From contig JADLGE010000075.1 in assembly GCA_020849475.1 (NCBI GenBank), forward strand, positions 1 through 64,000: a stretch of 64,000 nt of DNA, read 5' to 3'. The notes beneath the pieces were generated by a model. It was not told where the DNA came from. It saw only the letters and a list, made by a program, of their open reading frames with translations, and searched no databases. A program made the position numbers and the translations under genes. The DNA comes from Gammaproteobacteria bacterium (GTDB lineage: Bacteria; Pseudomonadota; Gammaproteobacteria; Ga0077536). Shown here piece after piece: positions 1 through 7,149 of the stretch (positions within the stretch are counted from its first letter, which is position 1; every line of letters starts with the position of its first letter).

Positions 1-63
1 ATGCTGCTGCCCATCCTCTACCTGCGTTTCGCGTTTCCGAAATCAGAGGTGTCTCATGACTGA
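1..63 (+). CDS. C-terminal end of a heavy-metal RND efflux pump (CzcA/CusA type), partial
   Basis: The frame is open from the left edge to the TGA at 61-63 and encodes 20 residues ending LLPILYLRF...SEVSHD. The sequence LLP-LYLRF followed by a short polar tail is what I expect at the C-terminus of CzcA/CusA inner-membrane RND transporters, after the last membrane helix. The stop overlaps the start of the DUF3240 gene, and a CzcC-like channel gene follows, which fits a heavy-metal RND operon. The ATG at base 1 is an internal codon, not a start. Too little is present to predict the metal. The family call rests on this short tail plus context. Confidence 0.55.
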   Translation: MLLPILYLRFAFPKSEVSHD

Positions 64-358
64 TTTATGTTTGACCCTACTCTGTCCGCCAGCGGTCGAG
101 GAGAAAGTGCTCGATACCTTGCTCATGCTGTCGCAGGCGCTGGTATTCACCAGCACGCCGACCGCCGCCCACGGGCTGGCCATGGGCGGCCTGTCGCAGG
201 CCGAGCAAGTGATGGGCCGTGCAGACGCCACTGAAGTGCGGGTGGTTTTTCCTGCCGATGAAAAGGACCGCTTGCTTGGAGAGTTGCGCAGCCAACTGGC
301 GGGCGCCGGTCTGCGCTACTGGCTGACACCGGTACTCGAGGCGGGGGACATCGCATGA
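56..358 (+). CDS. DUF3240 family protein of a heavy-metal efflux operon
   Basis: A 100-residue soluble protein beginning MTDLCLTLLCPPAVEEK, with no signal peptide or membrane segment. The N-terminal pattern (TLxCPPxxEEKLLDxLL), the FTSxPxxAHG stretch and the short C-terminal half with VRVVFPADEKDRLL match the DUF3240 family as I know it. Members of that family are small cytoplasmic proteins sitting next to CzcA/CusA genes, with a size and likely fold like PII or CutA. Its ATG overlaps the upstream pump stop codon and its end overlaps the downstream channel gene by 4 bases (ATGA), so the three are probably co-translated. A metal-sensing or accessory role is inference. Confidence 0.75.
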   Translation: MTDLCLTLLCPPAVEEKVLDTLLMLSQALVFTSTPTAAHGLAMGGLSQAEQVMGRADATEVRVVFPADEKDRLLGELRSQLAGAGLRYWLTPVLEAGDIA

Positions 359-1605
359 AGACGCCAATACTGTTACTCGGTTTTCTGACGTTCTGCGCTT
401 CGGCCCATGCGTGGGAGAGCATCGCTCCGGAAGGTCTGTTACCAACTGAAATCGCACGCCCACTGCTCGAGCAGGACCCCGGCGTTGCCGCCGCGCGCGC
501 TGGGCTGGAGCTTGCCTTGCGCGACGCGGGGCTGCTGGATGGCTCGCCCTATGAATGGACCGCACGCGCCACTACGCAGGAGCGGGAGTTATCCGGCGGG
601 CCACATTATGGTGAGTGGAGCGTAGGCATCGAGCGCACCCTGCGCCTGCCTGGCAAGGCGGCCGCCGATCGCAATCTGGCGAGGACCACCATCGAGGCAT
701 CTGAAGCCGCCTATGGCGAAGCCTTGCACGAATCGGCCCGGCACCTGATTGCCCTGTGGCTCGACTGGCAGGCTGCCGAGCACGAAAGCGCGCTGACCGC
801 GACCAACCTCAAGGCAGTTGAAGACAGTCTCGCGGTGGTCGAAAAGCGCGTGCGCGCAGGGGATGCAGCCACGCTCGATGCGAGTATCGCAAAAGCGGAA
901 ATGGCAGAGCAGAAGCGCCAGCACAACGATGCGCTGACCCAGGCCGCGTCAGCCTGGGCGCGCCTGTCGACGCGCTTTCCCGGGATTAATCAGCAGGTAA
1001 TGACGTTAGCGACGCCCGTCCCGCTGGGCGATGACGTGGCCTCACTGCGCGACCGTATCCTCACTCAGAGTGACGAGCTCAAGATCGTGGAATTGGAGCT
1101 GAAGCTTTCGCAATTCCAAGCAGCACGCGCCGACGCCGAACGCATCCCCGATCCGACGGTCGGGGTGCATGCAGGCTGGGAAAGTGCGGGCCGGGAAAGG
1201 GTCGCAGGCGTCTCGCTCAGTATTCCGCTGCCCGGTAGCGCTCGCACTCAGAACCACGAACGCACTCTCGCTGCCACGCAAGTCTCGCTTCAAGATCTGG
1301 AATTGAAAAAGCGAGAGTTGGACGCCGAGATCGCTTCTGCTGTCGCGTCCGCGCGGGGCGCCTACGAAAGTGTGCGGCTCGCGCAGGACGGTGCACAGGC
1401 CGCGCGCGACAACGCCCGTCTCATGCAGCGGGCCTATGCGCTCGGCGAAGCAGAGTTGCAGACGCTGTTGCTCACACGACGCCAGGAGACGGTGGCCATG
1501 AGTTCCGCGCTGACAGCGCAGGTGGCAGCCCTGAAAGCCTGGTTTGGTCTCATGCTCGATGCGCATCTTATTTGGGATCTGGAACATGAAAATGCACAGG
1601 AATAG
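355..1605 (+). CDS. TolC/CzcC-like outer membrane efflux channel protein
   Basis: 416 residues with an N-terminal signal peptide (MKTPILLLGFLTFCASAHA, cleavage near residue 19). The body is rich in long alpha-helical, alanine- and glutamate-rich segments in two similar halves, typical of the outer membrane factor (TolC/OEP) family. In an RND system this protein forms the outer membrane and periplasmic tunnel that connects to the membrane fusion protein and the RND pump. It overlaps the DUF3240 gene by 4 bases. The order here is pump, DUF3240, channel, rather than the classical channel-first czcCBA order. No membrane fusion protein gene is visible; it should lie left of the window. Substrate is unknown; divalent metal is inferred from neighbours. 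Confidence 0.8.
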   Translation: MKTPILLLGFLTFCASAHAWESIAPEGLLPTEIARPLLEQDPGVAAARAGLELALRDAGLLDGSPYEWTARATTQERELSGGPHYGEWSVGIERTLRLPGKAAADRNLARTTIEASEAAYGEALHESARHLIALWLDWQAAEHESALTATNLKAVEDSLAVVEKRVRAGDAATLDASIAKAEMAEQKRQHNDALTQAASAWARLSTRFPGINQQVMTLATPVPLGDDVASLRDRILTQSDELKIVELELKLSQFQAARADAERIPDPTVGVHAGWESAGRERVAGVSLSIPLPGSARTQNHERTLAATQVSLQDLELKKRELDAEIASAVASARGAYESVRLAQDGAQAARDNARLMQRAYALGEAELQTLLLTRRQETVAMSSALTAQVAALKAWFGLMLDAHLIWDLEHENAQE

Positions 1606-1681
1606 AAACATTAAGCTTTTGAGCGATATGCTCACTGTCAGCAAAAGGCGTCGGACGAATTGCCGTCGGGAGGGAATCGTA

Positions 1682-2113
1682 ATGAATCTGGCTCGCGTCG
1701 TTGTCGTTTCCCTGATGTTCGTGGCCACTGTCCAGGCGGCCCCGGCAAACCCGGTCAAACCGCATGCGGACCCGGCATTTGCACTGGTCGGACTTGATTC
1801 GTCGGCGGTCGTGATACACGCCAGCGCACAAACTGACGGAGGACGGCATCTCATCCGCGGCTATGTCTTACGCAAGGCTGCCAACAAGGTCGCCGGAACC
1901 GGCCACATCCATTTGGAAATCCTTTCACCCACAGGCGAATCGCTGGCCACAGGAAAGACCGCATTGACACCCACGCCACTGCCTCGCGGACGTCTGGGAC
2001 GTTCCTATTTTCGTTGGCCTGTTCCTGTCCCTGTGCCTGCCGGTGGACGCATCGAATTCCGTTACCACACAGGCTCCCATCGCTCATCCATGTCTGGGAC
2101 TGCGGACTCCTGA
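1682..2113 (+). CDS. Hypothetical secreted protein of the metal island
   Basis: 143 residues starting at ATG 1682, preceded by a good ribosome site (GGGAGGG, about 8 bases upstream); the longer ORF-track start at 1544 lies inside the channel gene. Residues 1-20 (MNLARVVVVSLMFVATVQAA) look like a Sec signal peptide. The mature part is short, beta-rich by eye, with several histidines and a GHIHLEILSPTGE segment followed by a proline-rich stretch (WPVPVPVPAGGRIEF). I do not recognise the family. It ends 5 bases before the GTG start of the His-tailed transporter, so the two are probably one transcription and translation unit. A periplasmic metal-related accessory role is only inference from position. 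Confidence 0.65.
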   Translation: MNLARVVVVSLMFVATVQAAPANPVKPHADPAFALVGLDSSAVVIHASAQTDGGRHLIRGYVLRKAANKVAGTGHIHLEILSPTGESLATGKTALTPTPLPRGRLGRSYFRWPVPVPVPAGGRIEFRYHTGSHRSSMSGTADS

Positions 2114-2118
2114 ATTCC

Positions 2119-3168
2119 GTGGACACCAGGTCCGCCCTTGGAAAGCCAGGCGTTCTGCCGGCCCTGACGGCGGCCCTGCTGTTTGGCACGGGCACGCCGC
2201 TGGCCAAGTTACTTTTGCAGGACGTCAGTCCGTGGATGATGGCGGGTCTGCTCTATGCCGGCTCGGGTATCGGTCTGTGGCTTTATCGCCGACTAGTCGA
2301 TGCGCCGGCGGTGCGCTTGCCGCGTAGCGAATTGCTTTGGCTCGCTGCGGCCGTCTTCGCAGGCGGCATCTGCGGCCCGGTGTTATTGATGTTTGGCCTG
2401 ACGCGTATGCCGGCGTCGGGCGCTTCGTTGTTACTGAACGCCGAAGGCGCATTCACTGCGATGCTGGCCTGGTTCATCTTCCGAGAGAATTTTGATCGAC
2501 GCATCGCGCTCGGGATGCTGGCAGTGCTGGCTGGCGCCGCCATCTTGAGCTGGCCGACTGACATTGAGTTCGCAGGCCTGTGGCCTGCCTGTGCCGTGCT
2601 TGGCGCCTGCTTTGCGTGGGGCATCGATAACAATCTGACGCGCAAGATCTCGCTGGTCGACGCGACCTGGATAGCAACGGTCAAAGGCTTGACGGCCGGT
2701 CTTGTCAATCTGGGGATCGCGCTTTTGCTGGGCGATCATTTTCCGTCTCTTGGACATCTCGGCGGCGCGATGCTACTGGGCTTTGCCGCCTACGGCATCA
2801 GCTTGGCCTTGTTCGTTGTCAGCCTGCGGCATCTTGGCTCCGCGCGTACTGGCGCCTATTTCTCGGTCGCGCCGTTCTTTGGCGCCACGCTCGCCTTGTG
2901 CCTCGGTGACCCGCTCACCTGGCCCCTGGTTCTGGCTGCCGCATTGATGGCGATAGGGGTGTGGCTGCATCTCACCGAGCATCATGTTCACGAGCATGTG
3001 CATGAGCCCATTGAGCACGAACATGAACACGAACACGACGAACACCACCAGCACGAGCACGACGATGCCGTGGCCGCAAAGGGCCCGCACAGACACCGGC
3101 ACAGGCATCACCCCATGAAGCATCAGCACGTGCATTTTCCGGACGCTCACCATCGGCACGGACATTGA
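2119..3168 (+). CDS. EamA/DMT-superfamily transporter with histidine-rich C-terminal tail
   Basis: 349 residues from GTG 2119, five bases after the previous stop; the track start (2014) would overlap the upstream gene and has no support. About ten hydrophobic helices in two EamA-type halves are visible (for example the segment GTPLAKLLLQDVSPWMMAGL and the repeat beginning PACAVLGACFAWGIDNN). The last 65 or so residues form a soluble tail with about 26 histidines in HEHEHEHD, HRHRHRHH and HHRHGH runs, a composition known from metal-binding tails of transporters and metallochaperones. DMT proteins export amino acids, drugs or metabolites; with this tail and these neighbours I infer a metal-linked function (for example nickel, cobalt or zinc), without proof of substrate or direction. 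Confidence 0.8.
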   Translation: MDTRSALGKPGVLPALTAALLFGTGTPLAKLLLQDVSPWMMAGLLYAGSGIGLWLYRRLVDAPAVRLPRSELLWLAAAVFAGGICGPVLLMFGLTRMPASGASLLLNAEGAFTAMLAWFIFRENFDRRIALGMLAVLAGAAILSWPTDIEFAGLWPACAVLGACFAWGIDNNLTRKISLVDATWIATVKGLTAGLVNLGIALLLGDHFPSLGHLGGAMLLGFAAYGISLALFVVSLRHLGSARTGAYFSVAPFFGATLALCLGDPLTWPLVLAAALMAIGVWLHLTEHHVHEHVHEPIEHEHEHEHDEHHQHEHDDAVAAKGPHRHRHRHHPMKHQHVHFPDAHHRHGH

Positions 3169-3318
3169 GTCTCAGGCGCTGGCAACCCTGCCGGCGCGCT
3201 TGAAATAGCCACTGGCGCCGCTTAGTCTCAACGCACGGGGAAATCGGCAGTCTCCCCTTCAGGCGCTCCGGCACCCAAGCTCTGCCCTTCCAATCGGCGA
3301 ATTCGTCGAGGAGGGACT

Positions 3319-4503
3319 GTGAACTTGGAAACATTGACTGAGACCGGCGCGCCGCAGCCTCCCCTTTATTCGCTTAAAGATCTGGTGCTTTACGCACTGA
3401 AGCTCGGCACCGTCGGCTTTGGAGGTCCGGTCGCGCTGATCGGCTATATGTATCGCGACCTGGTCGAGCAGCGCCGCTGGATCAGCGAAGCCGATTACAA
3501 GGAAGGGTTGGCACTCGCCCAGCTCATGCCGGGGCCGCTGGCGGCGCAGCTTGCGATGTATCTCGGCTATGTCCATTACCGCAATATCGGTGCGACGCTT
3601 GTCGGCATCGCATTTGTATTGCCCTCTTTCCTGATGGTGCTTGGGCTGGGATGGCTCTATGTTCGCTTCGGCGGGCTTGGGTGTATGCAGGCGGTGTTCT
3701 ACGGCGTCGGCGCCTGCGTGATCGGCATCATCGCCATGAGCGCCGGCAAACTCACCGCCAAGAACATCGGTCGCGACAAGCTGTTGTGGCTCATCTATCT
3801 GGTCAGCGCGTCGATCACGGCGGTAACCGCGTCCGAGCCGGTTTGGGTCGTCCTGGGCGCGGGCGTGCTGGTCTGGCTGGTACGTGCGCCGCCCGCTGCC
3901 TTCAAGGGCGGCGGTACCACCTATTCCATGGCGGCGCTCAGCTTGTTAGTGGTGGGTGTCGATTGGCCAGTCCTCGCGGAAATTGGCAGCTTCTTTGCGA
4001 AAGCAGGTGCGTTCGTGTTCGGCAGTGGCTTGGCTATCGTGCCGTTCCTGTATGGCGGTGTCGTGACCGAGCATCATTGGCTGTCCGAACAGCAGTTCGT
4101 CGATGCCGTGGCGGTGGCCATGATCACGCCCGGCCCAGTGGTTATTACCACCGGCTTTATCGGCTACTTGATCGCCGGTCTGCCGGGCGCCGTGGTGGCT
4201 GCGGTCGCCACGTTTGTGCCCTGTTACCTGTTCACCGTCATCCCCGCCCCTTACTTCAAGAGGTACGGCCGACTCCCTGAGGTGGTGGCCTTCGTTGATG
4301 GCGCGACCGCGGCCGCTGTCGGCACCATCGCTGGCGCCGTTCTTGTGCTCGGGCGAAGGTCTATTGTCGATACGCCTACAACACTACTCGCGATTTGCAC
4401 GGTCGCGCTTCTGTGGAAATCGAAGAAGCTACCTGAGCCCGTAGTGGTTGCCTCCGCAGCGGCCAGTGGGTTGTTCATCTTCCCGGGAAGCGCGCAGCCA
4501 TGA
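3319..4503 (+). CDS. chrA: ChrA chromate transporter (CHR family, two-domain form)
   Basis: 394 residues from GTG 3319, with a strong ribosome site (GGAGGGA) ending 4 bases upstream. The protein has the duplicated CHR architecture: an N-terminal domain with VGFGGPVALIGYM and AQLMPGPLAAQLAMYLGY, and a C-terminal domain with KAGAFVFGSGLAIVPFLYGG and ITPGPVVITTGFIGYLIAG. CHR proteins of this length export chromate from the cytoplasm across the inner membrane. No chrB regulator is visible. The downstream superoxide dismutase gene fits known chromate determinants, in which an SOD-like protein (ChrC) accompanies ChrA. Upstream, 3169-3318 is non-coding. Confidence 0.92.
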   Translation: MNLETLTETGAPQPPLYSLKDLVLYALKLGTVGFGGPVALIGYMYRDLVEQRRWISEADYKEGLALAQLMPGPLAAQLAMYLGYVHYRNIGATLVGIAFVLPSFLMVLGLGWLYVRFGGLGCMQAVFYGVGACVIGIIAMSAGKLTAKNIGRDKLLWLIYLVSASITAVTASEPVWVVLGAGVLVWLVRAPPAAFKGGGTTYSMAALSLLVVGVDWPVLAEIGSFFAKAGAFVFGSGLAIVPFLYGGVVTEHHWLSEQQFVDAVAVAMITPGPVVITTGFIGYLIAGLPGAVVAAVATFVPCYLFTVIPAPYFKRYGRLPEVVAFVDGATAAAVGTIAGAVLVLGRRSIVDTPTTLLAICTVALLWKSKKLPEPVVVASAAASGLFIFPGSAQP

Positions 4504-4520
4504 ACGAAAGAAATTTCGTT
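4503..4520 (+). other. Perfect 7-bp stem-loop with GAAA loop at the chrA stop
   Basis: AACGAAA-GAAA-TTTCGTT forms a perfect stem with a GNRA-type tetraloop, starting on the last base of the chrA stop codon and lying about 60 bases before the superoxide dismutase ATG. No T-tract follows, so it is not a normal intrinsic terminator. It could tune expression between the two genes or protect the chrA mRNA end; this is inference. Confidence 0.45.
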
Positions 4521-4579
4521 ACGTCGAACGCCTATGGACTGTATCGGTCACCCAATAATTTGTTCTGAGGAGAACCATT

Positions 4580-5341
4580 ATGTCTCATGCCACTCGCCGT
4601 GAATTCATTCAATCGGCATCAGTCGGCGCCGCTGGCCTCCTGCTTACCAGCGCAGTCAGCGCCGCAGAATCGGCTGATAAAAAGTCCGCCGATGCGGACA
4701 CAATGATTTCTCCCGTGTTCGCAACCGAACATAAGCCCAAGACCCTCGATTTCGATCCCGCGAAGCTGAGCGGCATATCAGAAAAACTCATGCGTTCGCA
4801 TTGGGAAAACAACTATAGCGGAGCAGTGAAGACACTCAATGCGGTCAACAAGCAATTGGCCGCAGCGCTATCGGTCAAAGATTCGCCGCCGTGGGCATAT
4901 AACGATCTCAAGCGCGAGCATCTGATCCGAACCGGATCGGTGGTCTTTCACGAGCTGTACTTCGGCAATCTCGGTGGCGACGGCAAGGCGGACGCCTCCT
5001 TGCGTAGCGAACTCGGATCGCGTTTTGGCAGCTTTGACGCCTGGGAGTCAGAGTTCCGAAAGATCGGCGCGGGTCTCGGCGGAGGCTCGGGCTGGGTCGT
5101 GCTCGGCTACAACCTGCACACCCAGGCGATCGAAAACTACTGGCTGGCTGATCACGCTCACGGCCCTGCGGCTACCCTACCGCTGTTGGTTATGGACATG
5201 TATGAACACGCTTACCAGATGGACTACGGCGCAGCGGCGGGCAAATACATCGATGCTTTCTTTCAAAATATTCGCTGGGAAGTGGTCGGTAGCCGTCTGG
5301 CAAGTGTGCGCAATTTCAAAATGGCGGAAGGCACTGCGTGA
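4580..5341 (+). CDS. Tat-exported Fe/Mn superoxide dismutase family protein (ChrC-like)
   Basis: 253 residues with a ribosome site GAGGAG just upstream. The N-terminus (TRREFIQSASVGAAGLLL) is a twin-arginine signal, so the protein is folded in the cytoplasm and exported. The SOD fold follows: metal ligands are visible as H74, H124 (VVFHELYF), D206 and H210 (DMYEHAYQMDY). Compared with E. coli FeSOD, two second-shell positions differ: the equivalent of His30 is N78 and of the gateway Tyr34 is A82. Position after chrA fits the ChrC branch of the SOD family. Known SODs convert superoxide to peroxide and oxygen; chromate reduction produces superoxide, so a protective role is plausible, but activity with the altered site is uncertain. 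Confidence 0.85.
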   Translation: MSHATRREFIQSASVGAAGLLLTSAVSAAESADKKSADADTMISPVFATEHKPKTLDFDPAKLSGISEKLMRSHWENNYSGAVKTLNAVNKQLAAALSVKDSPPWAYNDLKREHLIRTGSVVFHELYFGNLGGDGKADASLRSELGSRFGSFDAWESEFRKIGAGLGGGSGWVVLGYNLHTQAIENYWLADHAHGPAATLPLLVMDMYEHAYQMDYGAAAGKYIDAFFQNIRWEVVGSRLASVRNFKMAEGTA

Positions 5342-5583
5342 AGTGGATGAGTCGGGTGCATCAGCATATTGTCCGCATCGGTGGTACGTGCTGATGTACA
5401 CAGACTAGATCGGGTCACCTTCAACGCTCGAGAAATCGCTAGGGGGCGCCGACAACGTTTTGATATGACCGGCGTGAAACGGCACGATGTGCCACTCGAA
5501 CATTCCGATGCCGTTCGGGGTTTGTCGCACACGTGAGTCACCTGCGACGGCAAGCACAATGTGGACGCAGGCGCATACACATA
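5342..5583. other. Intergenic stretch between convergent SOD and integrase genes
   Basis: About 240 bases without a convincing gene. It contains an 8-bp inverted repeat (CATCAGCA ... TGCTGATG, spacing about 22 bases) just after the SOD stop, which may act in transcript ending, and no T-tract. The small ORFs listed here have no recognisable products and lack ribosome sites. Confidence 0.4.
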
Positions 5584-6831
5584 TCAGTCAGAATGGCCCT
5601 GTGCAGGAGCGGCCCCGGCCTTTAACCTCTCCAGATAGTCCGCCCAAGCCTGCATCATCTTCTTACGCTCCGGCAGGTGCTCGGCGCGGTTGTAGGCCGC
5701 GCGAATACTGTCCCGCTCGGCGTGGGCAAGCTGACGCTCGATGGCGTCGCGGTGCCAACCCTGTTCATTTAATAGGGTCGATGCCATCGAGCGAAAGCCG
5801 TGGCCGGTCATCTCGGTTTTCGTGTATCCCAAGCGCCTCAGTGCAGCGTTGACCGTATTCTCACTCATGGGTCGGGCGCGACTGCGTATGCTGGGAAAAA
5901 CGAATCGGCCGCTGCCGGTGTGTGAACTCAGCTCACGCAAGATCGCTACGGCTTGTTTTGAGAGCGGCACGAAGTGCGCCTCGCGCATCTTCATGCGTTC
6001 ACCGGGAATGCGCCAGGTCGCCTGGTCGAGGTCGAATTCCTTCCACTCAGCAGCTCGCAGTTCGCCAGGTCGCACGAACACGAGGGGCGCAAAGCGCAGG
6101 GCCGCGCGCGTGATGGGTTCGCCCTGATAGTCGTGAATTGCCCGCATGAGTCCGCCGACGGCCTTCGGCTCGGTGATGGCTGCGTGATGGACAGGGTTGG
6201 CAGGAGGCAGGGCGCCGGCGAGATCGGCTGTCGGGTTAGCGGATATGCGACCCGTGGATATGGCGTAGCGGAAAATCTGACCGAGTATCTGGCGCACTCG
6301 GCGAGCGATTTCATTGGCGCCTCGGCCTTCGACAGCCTGCAGCACCTTTAGCAGGGCAGGGGCGTTCAGTTCGCTGATCGGTTTCGAGCCGATGCGCGGA
6401 AACAGATCAGCTTCCAGCCGAACGAGCTTGGCGTCGGCCGTGACCTTCGCCCACGAGCTGCGCTGCTTGGCATGCCATTCGCGTGCGATGACTTCGAAGG
6501 TGTTCTGGCCGGCAGCCGCGCCGGCAGCTTTCTCTGCCCTGCGGGTTTCTGCTGGGTCAATCTTGCAGGCGAGGAGCTTTCTGGCGTGGTCGCGTTTTTC
6601 GCGGGCGCCGTCTATCCACAAGCCAGTCTTCTTATCCTGGCGACCGGCAAGCGGCACATCGGGGTAGATGCCAAGACTAAGCAGCTTTTCCTTACCGCTG
6701 AATCGATACTTCAAGCGCCACCATTTACCACCCGCCGGTGTCACCAGCAGGAACAGTCCGCCACTGTCGAAAAGCTTCAGGGGCTTTACGTCGGCTGTGG
6801 CATTTTTGATGGCAGTGTCCGTGAGCGGCAT
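5584..6831 (-). CDS. int: P4-type tyrosine recombinase / island integrase
   Basis: 415 residues. The N-terminus (MPLTDTAIKNATADVKPLKLFD, then GGLFLLVTPAGGKWWRLKYR) is the DUF4102 arm-binding domain of P4-like integrases; a central SAM-like domain spans roughly residues 110-205, and the catalytic domain follows with R254 (VRPGEL), H344 and R347 (HGFR), H370 (QLAH) and the nucleophile Y380. A short insertion (GRQDKKTGLWID, about residues 63-74) interrupts the arm domain. The gene starts 164 bases from the 3' end of tRNA-Leu and reads away from it, the usual geometry for an integrase that uses a tRNA 3' end as attachment site. It appears intact, so the island may still excise. Confidence 0.93.
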   Translation of the reverse strand: MPLTDTAIKNATADVKPLKLFDSGGLFLLVTPAGGKWWRLKYRFSGKEKLLSLGIYPDVPLAGRQDKKTGLWIDGAREKRDHARKLLACKIDPAETRRAEKAAGAAAGQNTFEVIAREWHAKQRSSWAKVTADAKLVRLEADLFPRIGSKPISELNAPALLKVLQAVEGRGANEIARRVRQILGQIFRYAISTGRISANPTADLAGALPPANPVHHAAITEPKAVGGLMRAIHDYQGEPITRAALRFAPLVFVRPGELRAAEWKEFDLDQATWRIPGERMKMREAHFVPLSKQAVAILRELSSHTGSGRFVFPSIRSRARPMSENTVNAALRRLGYTKTEMTGHGFRSMASTLLNEQGWHRDAIERQLAHAERDSIRAAYNRAEHLPERKKMMQAWADYLERLKAGAAPAQGHSD

Positions 6832-6833
6832 GT

Positions 6834-6891
6834 GGGGGTAACCACGCTGGGGTCGTCCTTGTTACCCCAATTTCTACCCCCAGTTACCCCC
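6834..6891. promoter_or_regulatory. Repeated GGGGTAAC-type sites in the integrase leader (candidate arm-type sites)
   Basis: Reading the minus strand there are three direct copies, GGGGGTAAC (6891-6883), GGGGGTAGA (6881-6873) and GGGGTAAC (6868-6861), and one inverted copy, GGGGGTAAC on the plus strand at 6834-6842, which abuts the integrase start codon. Tandem 9-bp sites between an integrase and its tRNA target are expected for arm-type integrase binding sites and for autoregulation of int. The assignment is inference from position and repetition. Confidence 0.55.
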
Positions 6892-6940
6892 GGCTGTCAA
6901 CGGTGGGCTCTGGATCGTCTTGGAAGAGAAATCTTCGATT

Positions 6941-6978
6941 TTCCCGAGGAATTCCGCCGTTTTTGGAATTTCTCGGAA
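6941..6978. repeat. Imperfect inverted repeat between integrase and tRNA-Leu
   Basis: TTCCCGAGGAATTCC and GGAATTTCTCGGAA are inverted copies around a 9-base spacer, 17 bases from the CCA end of tRNA-Leu. No T-tract lies on either side, so it is not a clear terminator. It may be a recombination accessory site or an RNA processing hairpin downstream of the tRNA. Confidence 0.4.
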
Positions 6979-6995
6979 GCCTCTGGAAGCTCTCT

Positions 6996-7082
6996 TGGTA
7001 CCGGGAGGGGGAATCGAACCCCCACATCCTTACGGATACCAGATTTTGAGTCTGGCGCGTCTACCAGTTCCGCCATCCCGGC
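6996..7082 (-). tRNA. tRNA-Leu, anticodon CAA
   Basis: The minus strand folds as a class II tRNA: acceptor GCCGGGA paired with TCCCGGT (G1-U72 wobble), D arm with GGTAGACG, anticodon stem CCAGA/TCTGG with loop CTCAAAA (anticodon CAA, reading UUG), a long variable arm ATCC-GTAA-GGAT, T arm GGGGG-TTCGATT-CCCCC, discriminator A and encoded CCA. Length is 87 bases with CCA. Its 3' end faces the integrase, so it is the probable chromosomal attachment site, with the tRNA 3' part regenerated by the island. Confidence 0.97.
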
Positions 7083-7102
7083 AAGGTGTGCGAAGGGCGC
7101 AG

Positions 7103-7131
7103 AGTATATTGAAACCTCAGGCTGCGGTCGA
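7103..7131 (-). promoter_or_regulatory. Promoter for tRNA-Leu
   Basis: On the minus strand TCGACC, a 17-base spacer and TATACT give a sigma70-like promoter whose start would be about 14 bases before the mature tRNA 5' end. A GC-rich stretch (CTGCGCCC) follows the -10, as in stringently controlled stable RNA promoters. Confidence 0.6.
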
Positions 7132-7149
7132 CCTTGGCGGCATCGGCTC

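Noticed and set aside
2985-3110. Imperfect GAACAC/CAYGAR repeats, considered as a CRISPR or tandem repeat element
   Set aside because: They are codons of the His-rich tail of the DMT transporter; no unique spacers and no regular unit.
1-6990. A second copy of the tRNA-Leu 3' end within the window, as the far island boundary
   Set aside because: I looked for TGGTACCGGGAGGGG and its reverse complement and saw none, so the far end must be outside the window.
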